64,000 bases of DNA from the NCBI RefSeq assembly GCF_014204795.1, contig NZ_JACHMB010000001.1:1550001-1614000 (forward strand), read 5' to 3'. Below are positions 1 through 10,000 of this stretch, piece by piece. Numbering within the stretch: the stretch's first letter is position 1; each line of letters opens with the position of its first letter. This DNA comes from Nonomuraea jabiensis. Lineage in GTDB: Bacteria > Actinomycetota > Actinomycetes > Streptosporangiales > Streptosporangiaceae. Position numbers and translations under genes: made by a program. Below the pieces are notes generated by a model. It was not told the origin of the DNA, did no database searches, and was given only the letters and a program-made list of their open reading frames with translations.

Positions 1-2
1 CG

Positions 3-1139
3 TCCTATGAGGCGCTGGCCGCCTTCGTGGACCATCCCGTCTATCCGACCTCGCGGGCGCGGGTGGGGCTGTCGGAGCAGGAGCTGCTGGCCTACGCGCC
101 GGAGTTCGCGCCCTCGTTCGAGCTGCGGTGGGCGGCCGTACCTCGCCGGACGCTCGCGCCCGGCGCCGCCGATCGCCTGCCCGCCGACGTGGCGCCCTGG
201 GAGAGCGACGAGGCGCTGTTCCCCGTGCATCCGCTCGCCGTTGGGGAGGTGCGGAAGATCGACGGGGTACGGGTCCTCGACGAGGCCCGGGTGACCGTGC
301 GGCCCACCCTGTCGATGCGGACCGTCGAGCTCGATCCCCGCACCCATCTCAAGCTCCCGCTGCCGATCAGCACCCTGGGCATGCGCAACCGGCGTTCGAT
401 CAAGCCGGGCACGCTCGGCGACGGCGCGAAGGCCGAGCTGCTGCTGCGGGAGCTGGCCGATCCCGACGTCCTGCTGGCCGACGAGCAGACCTACGGGCAC
501 GCCGGGCACGAATACCTGGCCTGGATGGTCAGGCGGCTACCCGAAGGCAGGATCGTGCCGGTGGCCGCGCTGGGGGCGCCGGGGGTGCTCGACGAGCTGG
601 GCGACGTCGTCCCCGCCTACCTGCGGCTGCTGCTGCGCTGGAACGTACGGCTCTTCGTGCGCTACGGCGTCGCCCTCGAAGCCCACCAGCAGAACCTCGC
701 CCTGGTCTTCCAGGGCGAGCGCATGCGGCTGCTCGTCAAGGACAACGACGGGCTGCTGGCCTCACCCGCGAGGCTGCGGGCGGCCGGGATCGAGGTGCCC
801 GGGTTCGCCGACGAGCGGATGCTGAACGACGATCCGCACGCGCTGGCCGACGTGTTCGTGACCATCACGCTGCATCTCGCCGCCGCCGCCGTGGCGTTCG
901 GGGCGATGCCGCACGCCGAGGCCGCGGCGCTGCTGCGCGGCACGCTGGCCGAGGCCCTCGACGAGTACGGCGAGGACCCCATGGCCAGGATCCTGCGCGC
1001 CAGGACTCTGGACGCGGCCAGGCTCACCGGCAAGTCCATGATCACCGCTGGGACGCTCGTCGCGAAGGAACGCTCCGGCGCCCGCGACGTCAACAAGTTC
1101 TACGGCACCAGCGGGCCCAACTACCTGAGGAGAGCTTGA
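3..1139 (+). CDS. IucA/IucC-family NIS siderophore synthetase (5' partial)
   Basis: This is the C-terminal part (378 codons visible) of an NRPS-independent siderophore synthetase, which uses ATP to adenylate a carboxylate and condense it with an amine or alcohol. The reading frame is open to the window edge, so the real start lies upstream. The visible protein opens with a degenerate IucA/IucC signature (HPVYPTSRARVG, expected GHPxHPxxKxRxG). The C-terminal FhuF-like half keeps LEAHQQNL and KDNDG, the latter where many relatives have RDxxG. The Met at 27 lies inside the conserved domain and is not a credible start. The stop abuts the ATG of a second synthetase, so the genes are translationally coupled. 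The substrate cannot be read from the sequence. Confidence 0.9.
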   Translation, partial: SYEALAAFVDHPVYPTSRARVGLSEQELLAYAPEFAPSFELRWAAVPRRTLAPGAADRLPADVAPWESDEALFPVHPLAVGEVRKIDGVRVLDEARVTVRPTLSMRTVELDPRTHLKLPLPISTLGMRNRRSIKPGTLGDGAKAELLLRELADPDVLLADEQTYGHAGHEYLAWMVRRLPEGRIVPVAALGAPGVLDELGDVVPAYLRLLLRWNVRLFVRYGVALEAHQQNLALVFQGERMRLLVKDNDGLLASPARLRAAGIEVPGFADERMLNDDPHALADVFVTITLHLAAAAVAFGAMPHAEAAALLRGTLAEALDEYGEDPMARILRARTLDAARLTGKSMITAGTLVAKERSGARDVNKFYGTSGPNYLRRA

Positions 1140-2711
1140 ATGCACGCTCCGGCCCTCGACGCGCCCTCCGCCCCGGCTGACGAAACAACTGACGAAACAA
1201 CGGCTGAGGAAACAGCCGAGGAGGCGACGCTGGCGGCCCTGCTGCGCTGCTGCGTGCGGGAGGTGGCCGGGCCGCGCGGCCTGGTCTGGCCCGCGCCGCC
1301 GTACCTGCTGCTGCGGGTGGCGGGCACGCTGCTGCGGGTCCGCACCCACGGCGGCGCCGCGCTGCGCTTCGACGGCCGGCCTGAGCGCCTGGAGGAGGGC
1401 GCCTGGCGGCCGCTGACGACCGACGAGCTGGTACGGCTGGTCGAAGGCGACCTCCACGGGGCGAACGGCGAGTTCGCCGCGCAGGTGGCGGCCAGCCGCG
1501 AGGCGGTGGCCGCGATCCTGCGCGCGAGGCGGGACGCCGTCCCGCCCGCCGATCCGTGGCTGGCCTCGGAGCAGTCGCTGGTCTACGGCCATCCCTTCCA
1601 CCCCAGCCCCAAGGCGCGCGGCGGGGACGGCTGGCTGCGCTACGCGCCCGAGGCCCACGCCGAGTTCCCCGTGCGGCTGCTCGGCGTGCGCGAGGACGTG
1701 CTGGCCGAGGGCGGCGACGCGGCGGTGCTCGACACGATGGGCGCGGCGCCGCCCGGCTACCGGCTGCTCCCGGCGCACCCGTGGCAACTGGAGCTGCTGC
1801 GGCCCGCGTTCGGGGCCGAGCTGATCGACCTGGGGCCGGGCCCGTTGGTGCTGCCGACCTCGTCCGTGCGGACCGTGTACGCGCCCGGGGCGGAGGCGTG
1901 CCTGAAGTTCTCCCTGGATGTGCGGATCACGAACTGCGTGCGCAAGAACGCCTGGTACGAGCTGGCCGGCGCCGTGGAGCTCACCTCCCGCCTGGGCCCG
2001 ATCCTCAAGGAGGTCGCCAACAGGCACCCCGCCACCCGCTGGCTCCCCGAGCCCGGCTACCGCTCGGCGGCTCTCGGCACCCGGCTCCACGAGGGCCTGG
2101 GCGTGATCGTCCGGCAGAGCCCCTGGACCGCCTGCTCCCCCGGCGTGACGCCGGTGCTGGCCGCCGCGCTCGCCCTCGGCGCGCCGGTCAAGGACCCGCT
2201 CGCCTGGTGGCGGGCGTACGTGGCGGCGGTCGCGCTGCCCGTCCTGGAGCTGTATTTCTCCTACGGCGTCGTCCTGGAACCCCACCTGCAGAACGTCCTG
2301 GTCGGCCTGGACGCGGACGGGCTCCCCGCGGAGGCGGTCTTCCGTGACCTGGAGGGCACCAAGCTCGTCGCCGGCCGCCACGACCTCGCCGGCCTGCACC
2401 CCGAGGTGGCCGCGGCCCTCACCTACGACGCCGAGCGCGGCTGGGCCCGCGTGGTGTACTGCCTGCTCGTCAACCACCTCACCGAGATCGCCGCCACCGT
2501 CGCGGGAGCGGACGACGGGCTGCTGCGCGAGCTGTGGCGGATCGCCCGCGACCTGCTCGCCGGCCAGGCGGACGAGCTCGGCCGGCCGCTGCCCCTGTCG
2601 GACCTGCTGGCCGGCGCGCCGCTGCCCGCCAAGGCGAATCTGGGCGTCCGCTGGGCGCGGGCGGCCGACCGCGCCGCCGGTTACGTCCCGATCGCGAACC
2701 CGCTGGCATGA
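1140..2711 (+). CDS. IucA/IucC-family NIS siderophore synthetase
   Basis: Second siderophore synthetase, 523 residues, somewhat shorter than the usual 580-600 of the family. It carries the intact signature GHPFHPSPKARGG near residue 150, and in the C-terminal half LEPHLQNV and FRDLEG, the expected ATP and substrate-binding elements. The first 25 residues are acidic, Thr/Glu-rich and not conserved-looking. The ATG follows directly on the upstream TGA, and its own stop overlaps the next start (ATGA), giving a compact three-gene operon. Two synthetases plus a PLP decarboxylase resemble the carboxylate siderophore pathways of staphyloferrin B (SbnE/F/H) and vibrioferrin (PvsA-E). That parallel is inference from gene content. 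Confidence 0.92.
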   Translation: MHAPALDAPSAPADETTDETTAEETAEEATLAALLRCCVREVAGPRGLVWPAPPYLLLRVAGTLLRVRTHGGAALRFDGRPERLEEGAWRPLTTDELVRLVEGDLHGANGEFAAQVAASREAVAAILRARRDAVPPADPWLASEQSLVYGHPFHPSPKARGGDGWLRYAPEAHAEFPVRLLGVREDVLAEGGDAAVLDTMGAAPPGYRLLPAHPWQLELLRPAFGAELIDLGPGPLVLPTSSVRTVYAPGAEACLKFSLDVRITNCVRKNAWYELAGAVELTSRLGPILKEVANRHPATRWLPEPGYRSAALGTRLHEGLGVIVRQSPWTACSPGVTPVLAAALALGAPVKDPLAWWRAYVAAVALPVLELYFSYGVVLEPHLQNVLVGLDADGLPAEAVFRDLEGTKLVAGRHDLAGLHPEVAAALTYDAERGWARVVYCLLVNHLTEIAATVAGADDGLLRELWRIARDLLAGQADELGRPLPLSDLLAGAPLPAKANLGVRWARAADRAAGYVPIANPLA

Positions 2712-3778
2712 TCACCGACCGCGTGCAGGACGCCGCGCCGCGCCTCGGTGAGGTCCCCGCCTACCTGTACGACCTGCCCGCGCTGGACGAGCACGCCGCC
2801 TCCGTACGGCGGGCGCTCGGCGGGATCGAGCTCTACTACGCCGTCAAGGCCAACCCGGACGCCGAGCTGCTGCGCGTGCTGGCCGGGCACGTGGACGGGT
2901 TCGAGGCGTCGTCGGCGGGCGAGCACGCGCACGTCACGACCCTGTTCCCGGGCAAGCCGGTCGCGCTCGGCGGCCCCGGCAAGACCGACGCCGAGCTGCG
3001 CCTGCCGCACCACCGCATCCACGTCGAGTCCCCGAACGAGCTGCGCCGCCTCCTCGCCACCGGCCTGGAGGCCGACGTGCTGCTCAGGCTCAACCCCGAC
3101 CTTCCCGTCGAGGGCGCCGCGCTCACGATGAGCGGGCCGTTCGGCATGGACGAGCAGGGCGTGGCGGAGTGCCTGCCGCTGTTCACCGAGCGGGTACGCC
3201 TGCGCGGCCTGCACACCCACCTGGCCAGCGGTCTGGACGCCCCCCAGCTCCTGACCCTCGCCCGGGCCCTGCTGGACCACGAGCACGAGGAGGTCAACCT
3301 GGGCGGCGGCATGGCGGTGTCGTACGCGGAGCCGGAGTCGAGGTTCGACTGGGCGGCGTACGGGGCGGGCCTCGCGGCCGTCCGGGGCGGCAAACGCCTG
3401 CGGATCGAGCCCGGCCGGGCGCTGACTGCGTACTGCGGCTACTACGTGACCAGGGTCGTGGACGTGAAGCGGGTGCGCGGCGAGGCGTACGCGATCCTGC
3501 TGGGCGGCACCCACCACCTGCGGACGCCGGCGACCAAGGGCCACGACCAGCCGTTCACGATCCTGCCCACGGGCAAGGGGCCGGGCCTGGCGGACGAGCC
3601 GATCACGTTCGTCGGCCAGCTGTGCACCCCAAAGGACGTTTTTTCCCGAAAAATCGTGACCTCGGCCCGCGTCGGGGACACCGTGGTCTTCGAGATGGCC
3701 GGCGCCTACGCCTGGAACATCTCCCACCACGACTTCCTCATGCACCCGAAGCCGGCGTTCCACCATCTACGAGCTTGA
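2708..3778 (+). CDS. PLP-dependent decarboxylase of the siderophore operon (Orn/DAP decarboxylase fold)
   Basis: 356-residue fold-type III PLP decarboxylase. The N-terminal barrel has the Schiff-base lysine motif YYAVKANPD (Lys47). It also has GLHTHLASG, the glycine-rich phosphate loop NLGGGMAV and EPGRALTA; the C-terminal beta domain has LCTPKDVFSRK. The family includes ornithine, diaminopimelate and carboxynorspermidine decarboxylases. In siderophore operons the SbnH and PvsE members decarboxylate a citryl-amino acid intermediate, which fits the context here. The ATG at 2708 overlaps the upstream TGA. An in-frame extension upstream exists but would overlap the synthetase by about 170 bp. 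The last 41 bp overlap the 3' end of the convergent adnB gene. Confidence 0.88.
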   Translation: MITDRVQDAAPRLGEVPAYLYDLPALDEHAASVRRALGGIELYYAVKANPDAELLRVLAGHVDGFEASSAGEHAHVTTLFPGKPVALGGPGKTDAELRLPHHRIHVESPNELRRLLATGLEADVLLRLNPDLPVEGAALTMSGPFGMDEQGVAECLPLFTERVRLRGLHTHLASGLDAPQLLTLARALLDHEHEEVNLGGGMAVSYAEPESRFDWAAYGAGLAAVRGGKRLRIEPGRALTAYCGYYVTRVVDVKRVRGEAYAILLGGTHHLRTPATKGHDQPFTILPTGKGPGLADEPITFVGQLCTPKDVFSRKIVTSARVGDTVVFEMAGAYAWNISHHDFLMHPKPAFHHLRA

Positions 3779-6700
3779 CCCCCTCGATGAGGGCCACCAG
3801 GCCGTCGGCGTCGAGCAGGTCGACCGGGCGCACGGTGCGGTTGGCGCGTACGTAGTGGAAGGCCGCCCGCACCTTCTCCAGCGGCACCCCCGCCAGGTGC
3901 GACCAGGCCAGCCGGTACGCGGCCAGCTGCACCGACGCCACCCTGGCGGCCTTCTTCCCCCTGGGCGGCTCGCCGGTCTTCCAGTCGACGACCTCGTAGC
4001 CGCCGCCGGGCAGGTCGAAGACCGCGTCCATCCGCCCGCGCACGAGCCGGTCGGCGATCATGGTCTCGAACGGCACCTCCAGATCGACCGGCCGCCGATC
4101 GGCCCACTCGCTGGCCTCGAACCGCTCCTGCAGCTCGGCGAGGCGCACATCCGCCTCTTCGAGCTCCTCGTCGTACAGCTCCAGGTCGTCGATCAGCCGC
4201 TGCTGGTCCCACCGCGTCTCCAGCCACTTGTGGAACGACGTGCCCCGGCGCGCCAGCGGCGCGGGCTTGACCGGGACGGGGCGGCGGATCCTGCGGGCCA
4301 GCTCGCGCGGGTCGCCGGCCAGCGTGACCAGCGACGACACGGTCAGCTTGGCCGGCAGCTCGACGATCGTGGCGGGCCTGCGCCGGTGCAGCTCCCGCTC
4401 GCGCAGCAGCAGGTCGGTGTCGCGCTCCCAGGCCCGCAGCCGCTCCTCCTCGAACGCCCGCAGCGGCTCGTCCTCCTCCTCGTCGGCGAGCGCCCCGGCC
4501 AGGGCGTCCTCGACCAGGCGGGCGCCGTCGAGCACGGACTCGTAGCGCAGGCCCTCGGGCGTGACCGGCCAGATGGCCTCGGCGGGCTCGGCCAGCAGCG
4601 GGTTGGTGGCGCCGTCGGCCAGGTCGCCGGCCCAGACCGAGACGCGGTCGGCGGTGTCGCGGATCTCCAGCAGGAAGTCGGACGGCTCCAGCGGCTTGGT
4701 GGCGCTCCCCCAGCGGTAGCCGGAGGCGATCAGGTGGTAGTGGGCGCGGGTCACCGCCACGTACGCGAGCCTGCGCTCCTCCATCAGGTCGCGCTCGCGG
4801 CAGTGCTCGTCGAACGCGCCCAGCTCCTCCTTGCTCAGCCCGCCCAGCCGCGGCAGGTCGGCGGCGTCGCCGCGGAGCGGGTAGGGGAGCTTGCGCGGGT
4901 TTTCGGTCCAGCGGCTGTTCATGACCGGCGTGGCGGGGAAGATGCTGCCCGTCGCGATCGTCCCCTTCGAGCTGACGAGCTGCGACAGCCCCGGCACGAC
5001 CACGATCGGCCACTCCAGCCCCTTGGAGGCGTGCACGGTCATGAGCTTGACGCTGTTGCTGTCGCCGACCCGGCCCGCCTCCAGCCCGAACTCCTCGCTC
5101 TCCGCCGCCTGCAGGTAGGCCAGGAACGCGCCCAGCGTCGGGTCCTCCGCGTCGCCCGCGAACCTGGACGCGGCGTCGAGGAACGCGTCGAGATCGGCCC
5201 GCGCCGCGAACGTGCTCGTCGTGCCGCTGCGCGCGGCCACCTCGACGTCGAGGCCGAGCGTCCGTTCGACCTCGCTGATCAGGTCGGGGAGCGGCTGCGC
5301 GGTGTGCGCCCGGAGCCGGCGCAGCTCGTGGGCGAGCGCCACCAGCCGGGTGCGGGCCAGCGGCGAGAACGCCTCCAGCCACTCCTCCCGGTCGGGCAGC
5401 TCGTCCAGCGCGTCCACCAGGCTGCCGCGCTCCCCGGCCAGGTCGGCCACCACCTGGTCGAGCGGGTCCTCCTCCCGGCCGCTCTCGCTCAGCTCGCGGG
5501 CCAGCAGCCTGGCGTGCTCGCCCAGCACGCGCAGGTCGGCGGGCCCGATCCGCCAGCGGGGCCCGGCCAGCAGCCTGGCCAGCGCGTCGCCGGCCGTCGC
5601 GTCGTACAGGACGCGCAGGGTGGCCACGATGTCGGTCACCTCGGGCACGGTCAGCAGGCCACCGAGACCGACCACCTCGACCGGGATGTCGCGCTCCTCC
5701 AGCGCCCTGCGCAGCGCGGGGAACTGCGAGCGCTTGCGCGCCAGGATCGCGACGTCCTGGGGCTGCACGGCGAGCGTCTTCTTGCGCTCCTTCTCGCCCC
5801 AGGGCAGGCCGTCGGGCGCCGTCTCCGTGCCGAGGATCCTGGCGATGCCGTCGGCGATCCACTTCGCCTCGTCCTCGGCCGTCTCGTGGAAGGCGCAGGT
5901 GACCCGGCCGCGCTCGACCCGGTTGGGGCCGGGGACCAGGACGGGCACCTCGCGGGCCTCCATGCGCAGCGGGAGCTGGACGCGGGCGGCGACGTCGAGC
6001 ACCCGATCGCCGTTGCGGAAGCTGACGCTGAGCTGGCGGACCTCGGCGGGGTCGCCGGTGCTGTTGCGGAAGTCCCGGGGGAAGCGGCGCAGGTTGCCCG
6101 CGGAGGCGCCGCGCCAGCCGTAGATGGACTGGCAGGGATCGCCCACGGCGGTGACCGGGTGGCCGCCGCCGTAGAGGGAGCGCAGCAGGACGAGCTGGGC
6201 GTGGCTGGTGTCCTGGTATTCGTCGAGCAGGACCACGGAGTAGCGGGCGCGCTCGATCTCGCCGACCTCCTTGTGGTTGGCGGCGATCCTGGCGGCCAGC
6301 GACATCTGGTCGCCGTAGTCGATGACCTCCCGGCCGCGCTTGAGCTTTTCGTACGCCTCCACCATCGGCAGCAGCTGCTCCCTGGCGGCCTGGACGCCGA
6401 GCGGCTTGCGCTGGGCCACGGTCGTCCTGCCGGTCAGCACGTCGAGCCTGCCCCGCAGCCACTCCCCCACCCGCCGCACGTCGCCGGCCGAGCGCAGGTG
6501 CTCCGACAGCTCGCCGGCCAGCTCCAGCACGGCGGCGGTGACCGACGGCGGGCCCAGCTCGATCCGGTCCATCGGCCCGTCGTACATCGCCACCACCCGC
6601 GAGGCGAGCTGCCACGACACCGCCGGCGTGACCAGGCGCATGGTCGGCTCCAGCCCTTCGCGCAGGGCGTGGTCGGTGACCAGGCGGGCGGCGTAGGCGT

Positions 6701-7022
6701 GGTAGGTGGACACGGTCGGCTCGTTGTCGAGCGCGCCCGGCTCCACGAGGCCCGCCTCGGCCAGGCCGTTCAGCCGCTCCCTGACCCGGGTGGCCAGCTC
6801 GGCGGCGGCCTTGCGGGTGAAGGTCAGGCCCAGCACGTTCTCCGGTTTGACCAGGCCGTTGGCGACCAGCCAGACCACGCGCCCGGCCATGGTCTCGCTC
6901 TTGCCCGAGCCCGCGCCGGCCATGACGACCATGGGCTCCAGCGGGGACTCGATGACCGTGGCCTGCTCGCGGGTGGGGGGCAGGATGCCGAGCTTGCCGG
7001 CGAGTTCGGCGGGGGTCAGCAC
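3738..7022 (-). CDS. adnB: AdnB-type ATP-dependent helicase-nuclease subunit
   Basis: 1094-residue UvrD-like helicase with a C-terminal RecB-family nuclease. Motifs: Q-motif region PPTREQ, Walker A AGAGSGKS (residues 35-42), LTFTRKAAAEL, Walker B LLDEYQDT, GDPCQSIYGWRGA, VKLMTVHASKGLEW, and VAVTRA. The nuclease end has GTSFHKWLE, GRMDAVFDL, VVDWKTG and QLAAYRLAW, with no Fe-S cysteines. In mycobacteria AdnA-AdnB form a heterodimeric motor-nuclease that resects double-strand breaks, and AdnB is the lead motor. I chose the GTG at 7022 because it overlaps the upstream adnA stop (GTGCTGA) and precedes the conserved LTPAELAG start. A longer frame continues upstream but only across adnA. Confidence 0.93.
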   Translation of the reverse strand: MLTPAELAGKLGILPPTREQATVIESPLEPMVVMAGAGSGKSETMAGRVVWLVANGLVKPENVLGLTFTRKAAAELATRVRERLNGLAEAGLVEPGALDNEPTVSTYHAYAARLVTDHALREGLEPTMRLVTPAVSWQLASRVVAMYDGPMDRIELGPPSVTAAVLELAGELSEHLRSAGDVRRVGEWLRGRLDVLTGRTTVAQRKPLGVQAAREQLLPMVEAYEKLKRGREVIDYGDQMSLAARIAANHKEVGEIERARYSVVLLDEYQDTSHAQLVLLRSLYGGGHPVTAVGDPCQSIYGWRGASAGNLRRFPRDFRNSTGDPAEVRQLSVSFRNGDRVLDVAARVQLPLRMEAREVPVLVPGPNRVERGRVTCAFHETAEDEAKWIADGIARILGTETAPDGLPWGEKERKKTLAVQPQDVAILARKRSQFPALRRALEERDIPVEVVGLGGLLTVPEVTDIVATLRVLYDATAGDALARLLAGPRWRIGPADLRVLGEHARLLARELSESGREEDPLDQVVADLAGERGSLVDALDELPDREEWLEAFSPLARTRLVALAHELRRLRAHTAQPLPDLISEVERTLGLDVEVAARSGTTSTFAARADLDAFLDAASRFAGDAEDPTLGAFLAYLQAAESEEFGLEAGRVGDSNSVKLMTVHASKGLEWPIVVVPGLSQLVSSKGTIATGSIFPATPVMNSRWTENPRKLPYPLRGDAADLPRLGGLSKEELGAFDEHCRERDLMEERRLAYVAVTRAHYHLIASGYRWGSATKPLEPSDFLLEIRDTADRVSVWAGDLADGATNPLLAEPAEAIWPVTPEGLRYESVLDGARLVEDALAGALADEEEDEPLRAFEEERLRAWERDTDLLLRERELHRRRPATIVELPAKLTVSSLVTLAGDPRELARRIRRPVPVKPAPLARRGTSFHKWLETRWDQQRLIDDLELYDEELEEADVRLAELQERFEASEWADRRPVDLEVPFETMIADRLVRGRMDAVFDLPGGGYEVVDWKTGEPPRGKKAARVASVQLAAYRLAWSHLAGVPLEKVRAAFHYVRANRTVRPVDLLDADGLVALIEGVKLVDGGTPASGA

Positions 7023-10000
7023 ACCTGGCCCCCGTTGTCGTTGACCGGGCAGCTCGCCCTGGCCGCGCACGTGCGGCAGCCGTCGTTGACCTTGGCCTGG
7101 AAGAACGGGCCCGACATGCCGGTGGCCACCGTGTCGACCAGGTCCTTGGCCCAGCCCGGGTCCTTGTCGTCGGCCAGCGGGGGCTGCGCCTGCTCCAGCG
7201 CGTCGTTCTTGCCCGCCGCCTTGCCGACCTGGACGAGCGCGGCGCCGCCCGGCTCGGTCATGCCGTGCCGCGCGAAGGCCCCGAGCAGCGCGGCGAGCTG
7301 GTAGACGCCGAGCTGGGGGTGGCGGTCGAGGTCGCCGGCCTTGGGCTTGGAGCCGCCGGTCTTGAGGTCGATGATCACTGCGCGGTTGTCGGAGTCGCGC
7401 TCGACCCGGTCGACGCGGCCCTTGATCTGGACGCCCTCGGTGACCATCGCCGTGAACGCCTCCTCCAGGGCCACCAGCTCGCGCGGATTCTCCTTGTGCC
7501 AGCGCAGGAACTTGCCGATCATCTGCTCGGCGACCTGGCGCTGCTTGCGGTTGTACCAGACGCCGCCGAAGTCGAGGTCGCCCCAGACCTGGTTGAGGCG
7601 GTCGCCCAGGAGGTCCTCGCTGGGCAGGTCGGTGGCCGCCAGGACGGCCAGGGCGTGGATGATGTTGCCCAGACCCTGGGCGGTGCTCGTGCCCGCCGCG
7701 CCGACGGCCGTCTCCAGCAGCCAGCGCAGGCCGCACTTGGTGAAGCTCTCGACCGCCGAGGGCGAGATGCTGACGACGTCGTCGGGCCAGCTCAGCGGGC
7801 GGTCGTCGGAGATGGGCGTGAGGGCGTACCAGTCGTTGGGGTGAGCGCCCTGGACACCCGCGGCGGCGAGGCGGGCGAGCTGCCTGGCCGCCTTCTGCCG
7901 CATCTTCCTGGGCTTGGTGGGGTCGGTCACCGCGCTGCGGAGGTCGGCCACCAGGGCGGACATGTTCAGCCAGCGGGCGCGGTCGTCCACCGTGGCCGAC
8001 TCCACCGCTCCCGGCATCAGCTCCGACAGGAACCTGGACGGGCGCTCGTCGGTGTCCTCACCGCCCACCGCGGTCACCACCAGCCTGCGCCTGGCCCTGG
8101 TGGCGGCCACGTAGAACAGCCTGCGCTCCTCGGCCAGCAGCTTGGAGGCCAGCGAGGCGGCGTTGGGCTTGGTGCCCTCGACCACCTCGACGAGGTCTTC
8201 CACGCCGAGCAGCGACCCGCGCAGCCGCAGGTCCGGCCAGACGCCCTCCTGCACGCCCGCGACCACCACGACGTCCCATTCGAGGCCCTTGGAGCGGTGG
8301 GCGGTCAGCACGCGCACGGCGTCGCCGTCGGGGGCCCGGTCGGCCAGCGTGTCGCCGGGGATCTCCTGGGCGGCCAGGTCGTCGATGAACACCTCGGGGC
8401 CCGCCTTGGGCATCCGGTCCACGAACCGGGCCGCGTGGTCGAACAGGGCCACCACGGCGTCGAGGTCGCGGTCGGCCTGCGCGCCCCTGGGGCCGCCCTG
8501 CAGGCTCAGCTCGGTCCAGCGCTGGGCCAGGCCGCTGGCGTGCCACACGGCCCACAGAAGGTCTTCCGCCGTCCCCTCCTGCTGCGCGGCCTCGCGGGCG
8601 GCGGCCAGGAGCTTGGCCACGCGCTCGGCGGGGACGGCGACGTGGTCTTCGACGCGGATGAGCTCCCTGACGTCCTGCACGGCCGCGACCAGCAGCTCGC
8701 CGGACGAGCGCGTGCCCTCCGCCTCGTTCTCGGCGATCTTGAGGGCGCGGCGGAGGCGGCGTACGCCGATCATGTCCGTGCCACCGAGCGGCCCCGTCAG
8801 CAGCTCCTCGGCCACGCCCTCGTCGAGCTGGGCGGGGTCCATGGCCACGCGGAGCATGGTGAGCAGCGGCCGCACGCCGGGCTCCTGCGCGATCGGCACC
8901 TCGTCGCCCGCGATCATCGTCGGCACGCCCGCGTTGACCAGCGCCCGGCGCAGCAGCGGCACCTGGCGCTTGGCCGAGCGGACCAGCACCGCCATCCGGT
9001 GCCACGGCACCCCGTCGATCAGGTGCGCGCGCCGCAGCGTGTCGGCCACGATCGCCGCCTCCTGGCTGGTGCTGTCGGCCAGCAGCACCCGCACGTCGCC
9101 GGGGTCCGCGTCGGGCAGCGGAGCCAGGTCGCGGTGGTCGTGCTCGTGCCCGTAGGCGTGGTCGGGCATGGGCGCCACCGGCAGCCGGGCCGCCACCCGG
9201 CGGGAGGCCTCCAGCAGGTCGGCCCCGCTCCTGCGGCACACCCGCAGCGCCAGCACCGGCGCCTCGCGGCCGTCGACGGTCTTGAACCGCTCCGGGAACT
9301 TCATGATGCCCTGCACGTCGGCGCCCCTGAAGCCGTAGATCGACTGGTCGGGGTCGCCGACGGCGACCAGGTCGGCCCCGTCGCCGGCGAGCTGGGCCAG
9401 CAGGAACTCCTGTGCCGGGTCGGTGTCCTGGTATTCGTCCACGAACACCACGTCGTGCGCCGCCCGCTCCCGCTCGCGCACCTCCGGCCGGGCCAGTAAC
9501 GCCGAGGCGGCGCCGATCAGCTCGGCGTAGTCGTAGGTCTCCTCCGGGTCGAGGTCGAACCTGTCCTGGTAACGCTCGGCGAACCTGCCCGCCGCCACCC
9601 AGTCGCTCCTGCCGTGCAGCCTGCCGAGGGCGATCAGCCGCTCGGGGTCGAGCCCGCGCTCGTTGGCCCTGGACAGGAAGTCGCGCAGCTCCTCGGCGAA
9701 GCCCCGCGTCTTGAGCGGCTCGCGCAGCGACACCGGCCAGTCGAGCGCGCCGCCCTCCAGCTCGCCGTGGAGCAGCCGCCGGATCTCCAGGAGCTGCTCG
9801 GGGCCGGTCAGCAGGCGCGGCGGGGCCTTGCCCTCCAGCACGGACTCGCGGCGCAGGAGCGCGTACGCGTAGGAGTGGAAGGTGAGGGCCAGCGGGGTGC
9901 GGGTCGTGCGGCGCAGGCGGGCGGTGACCCGCTGGCGCAGCTCCTCGGCGGCCTTGCGGCTGAAGGTGAGGATGAGCACGCGCTCGGGGTCGACGCCGCG

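Noticed and set aside
3855..7304. Very long open frames antisense to adnAB
   Set aside because: Composition mirrors the GC-rich coding strand; no motifs or ribosome sites. AdnAB motifs on the other strand are unambiguous.
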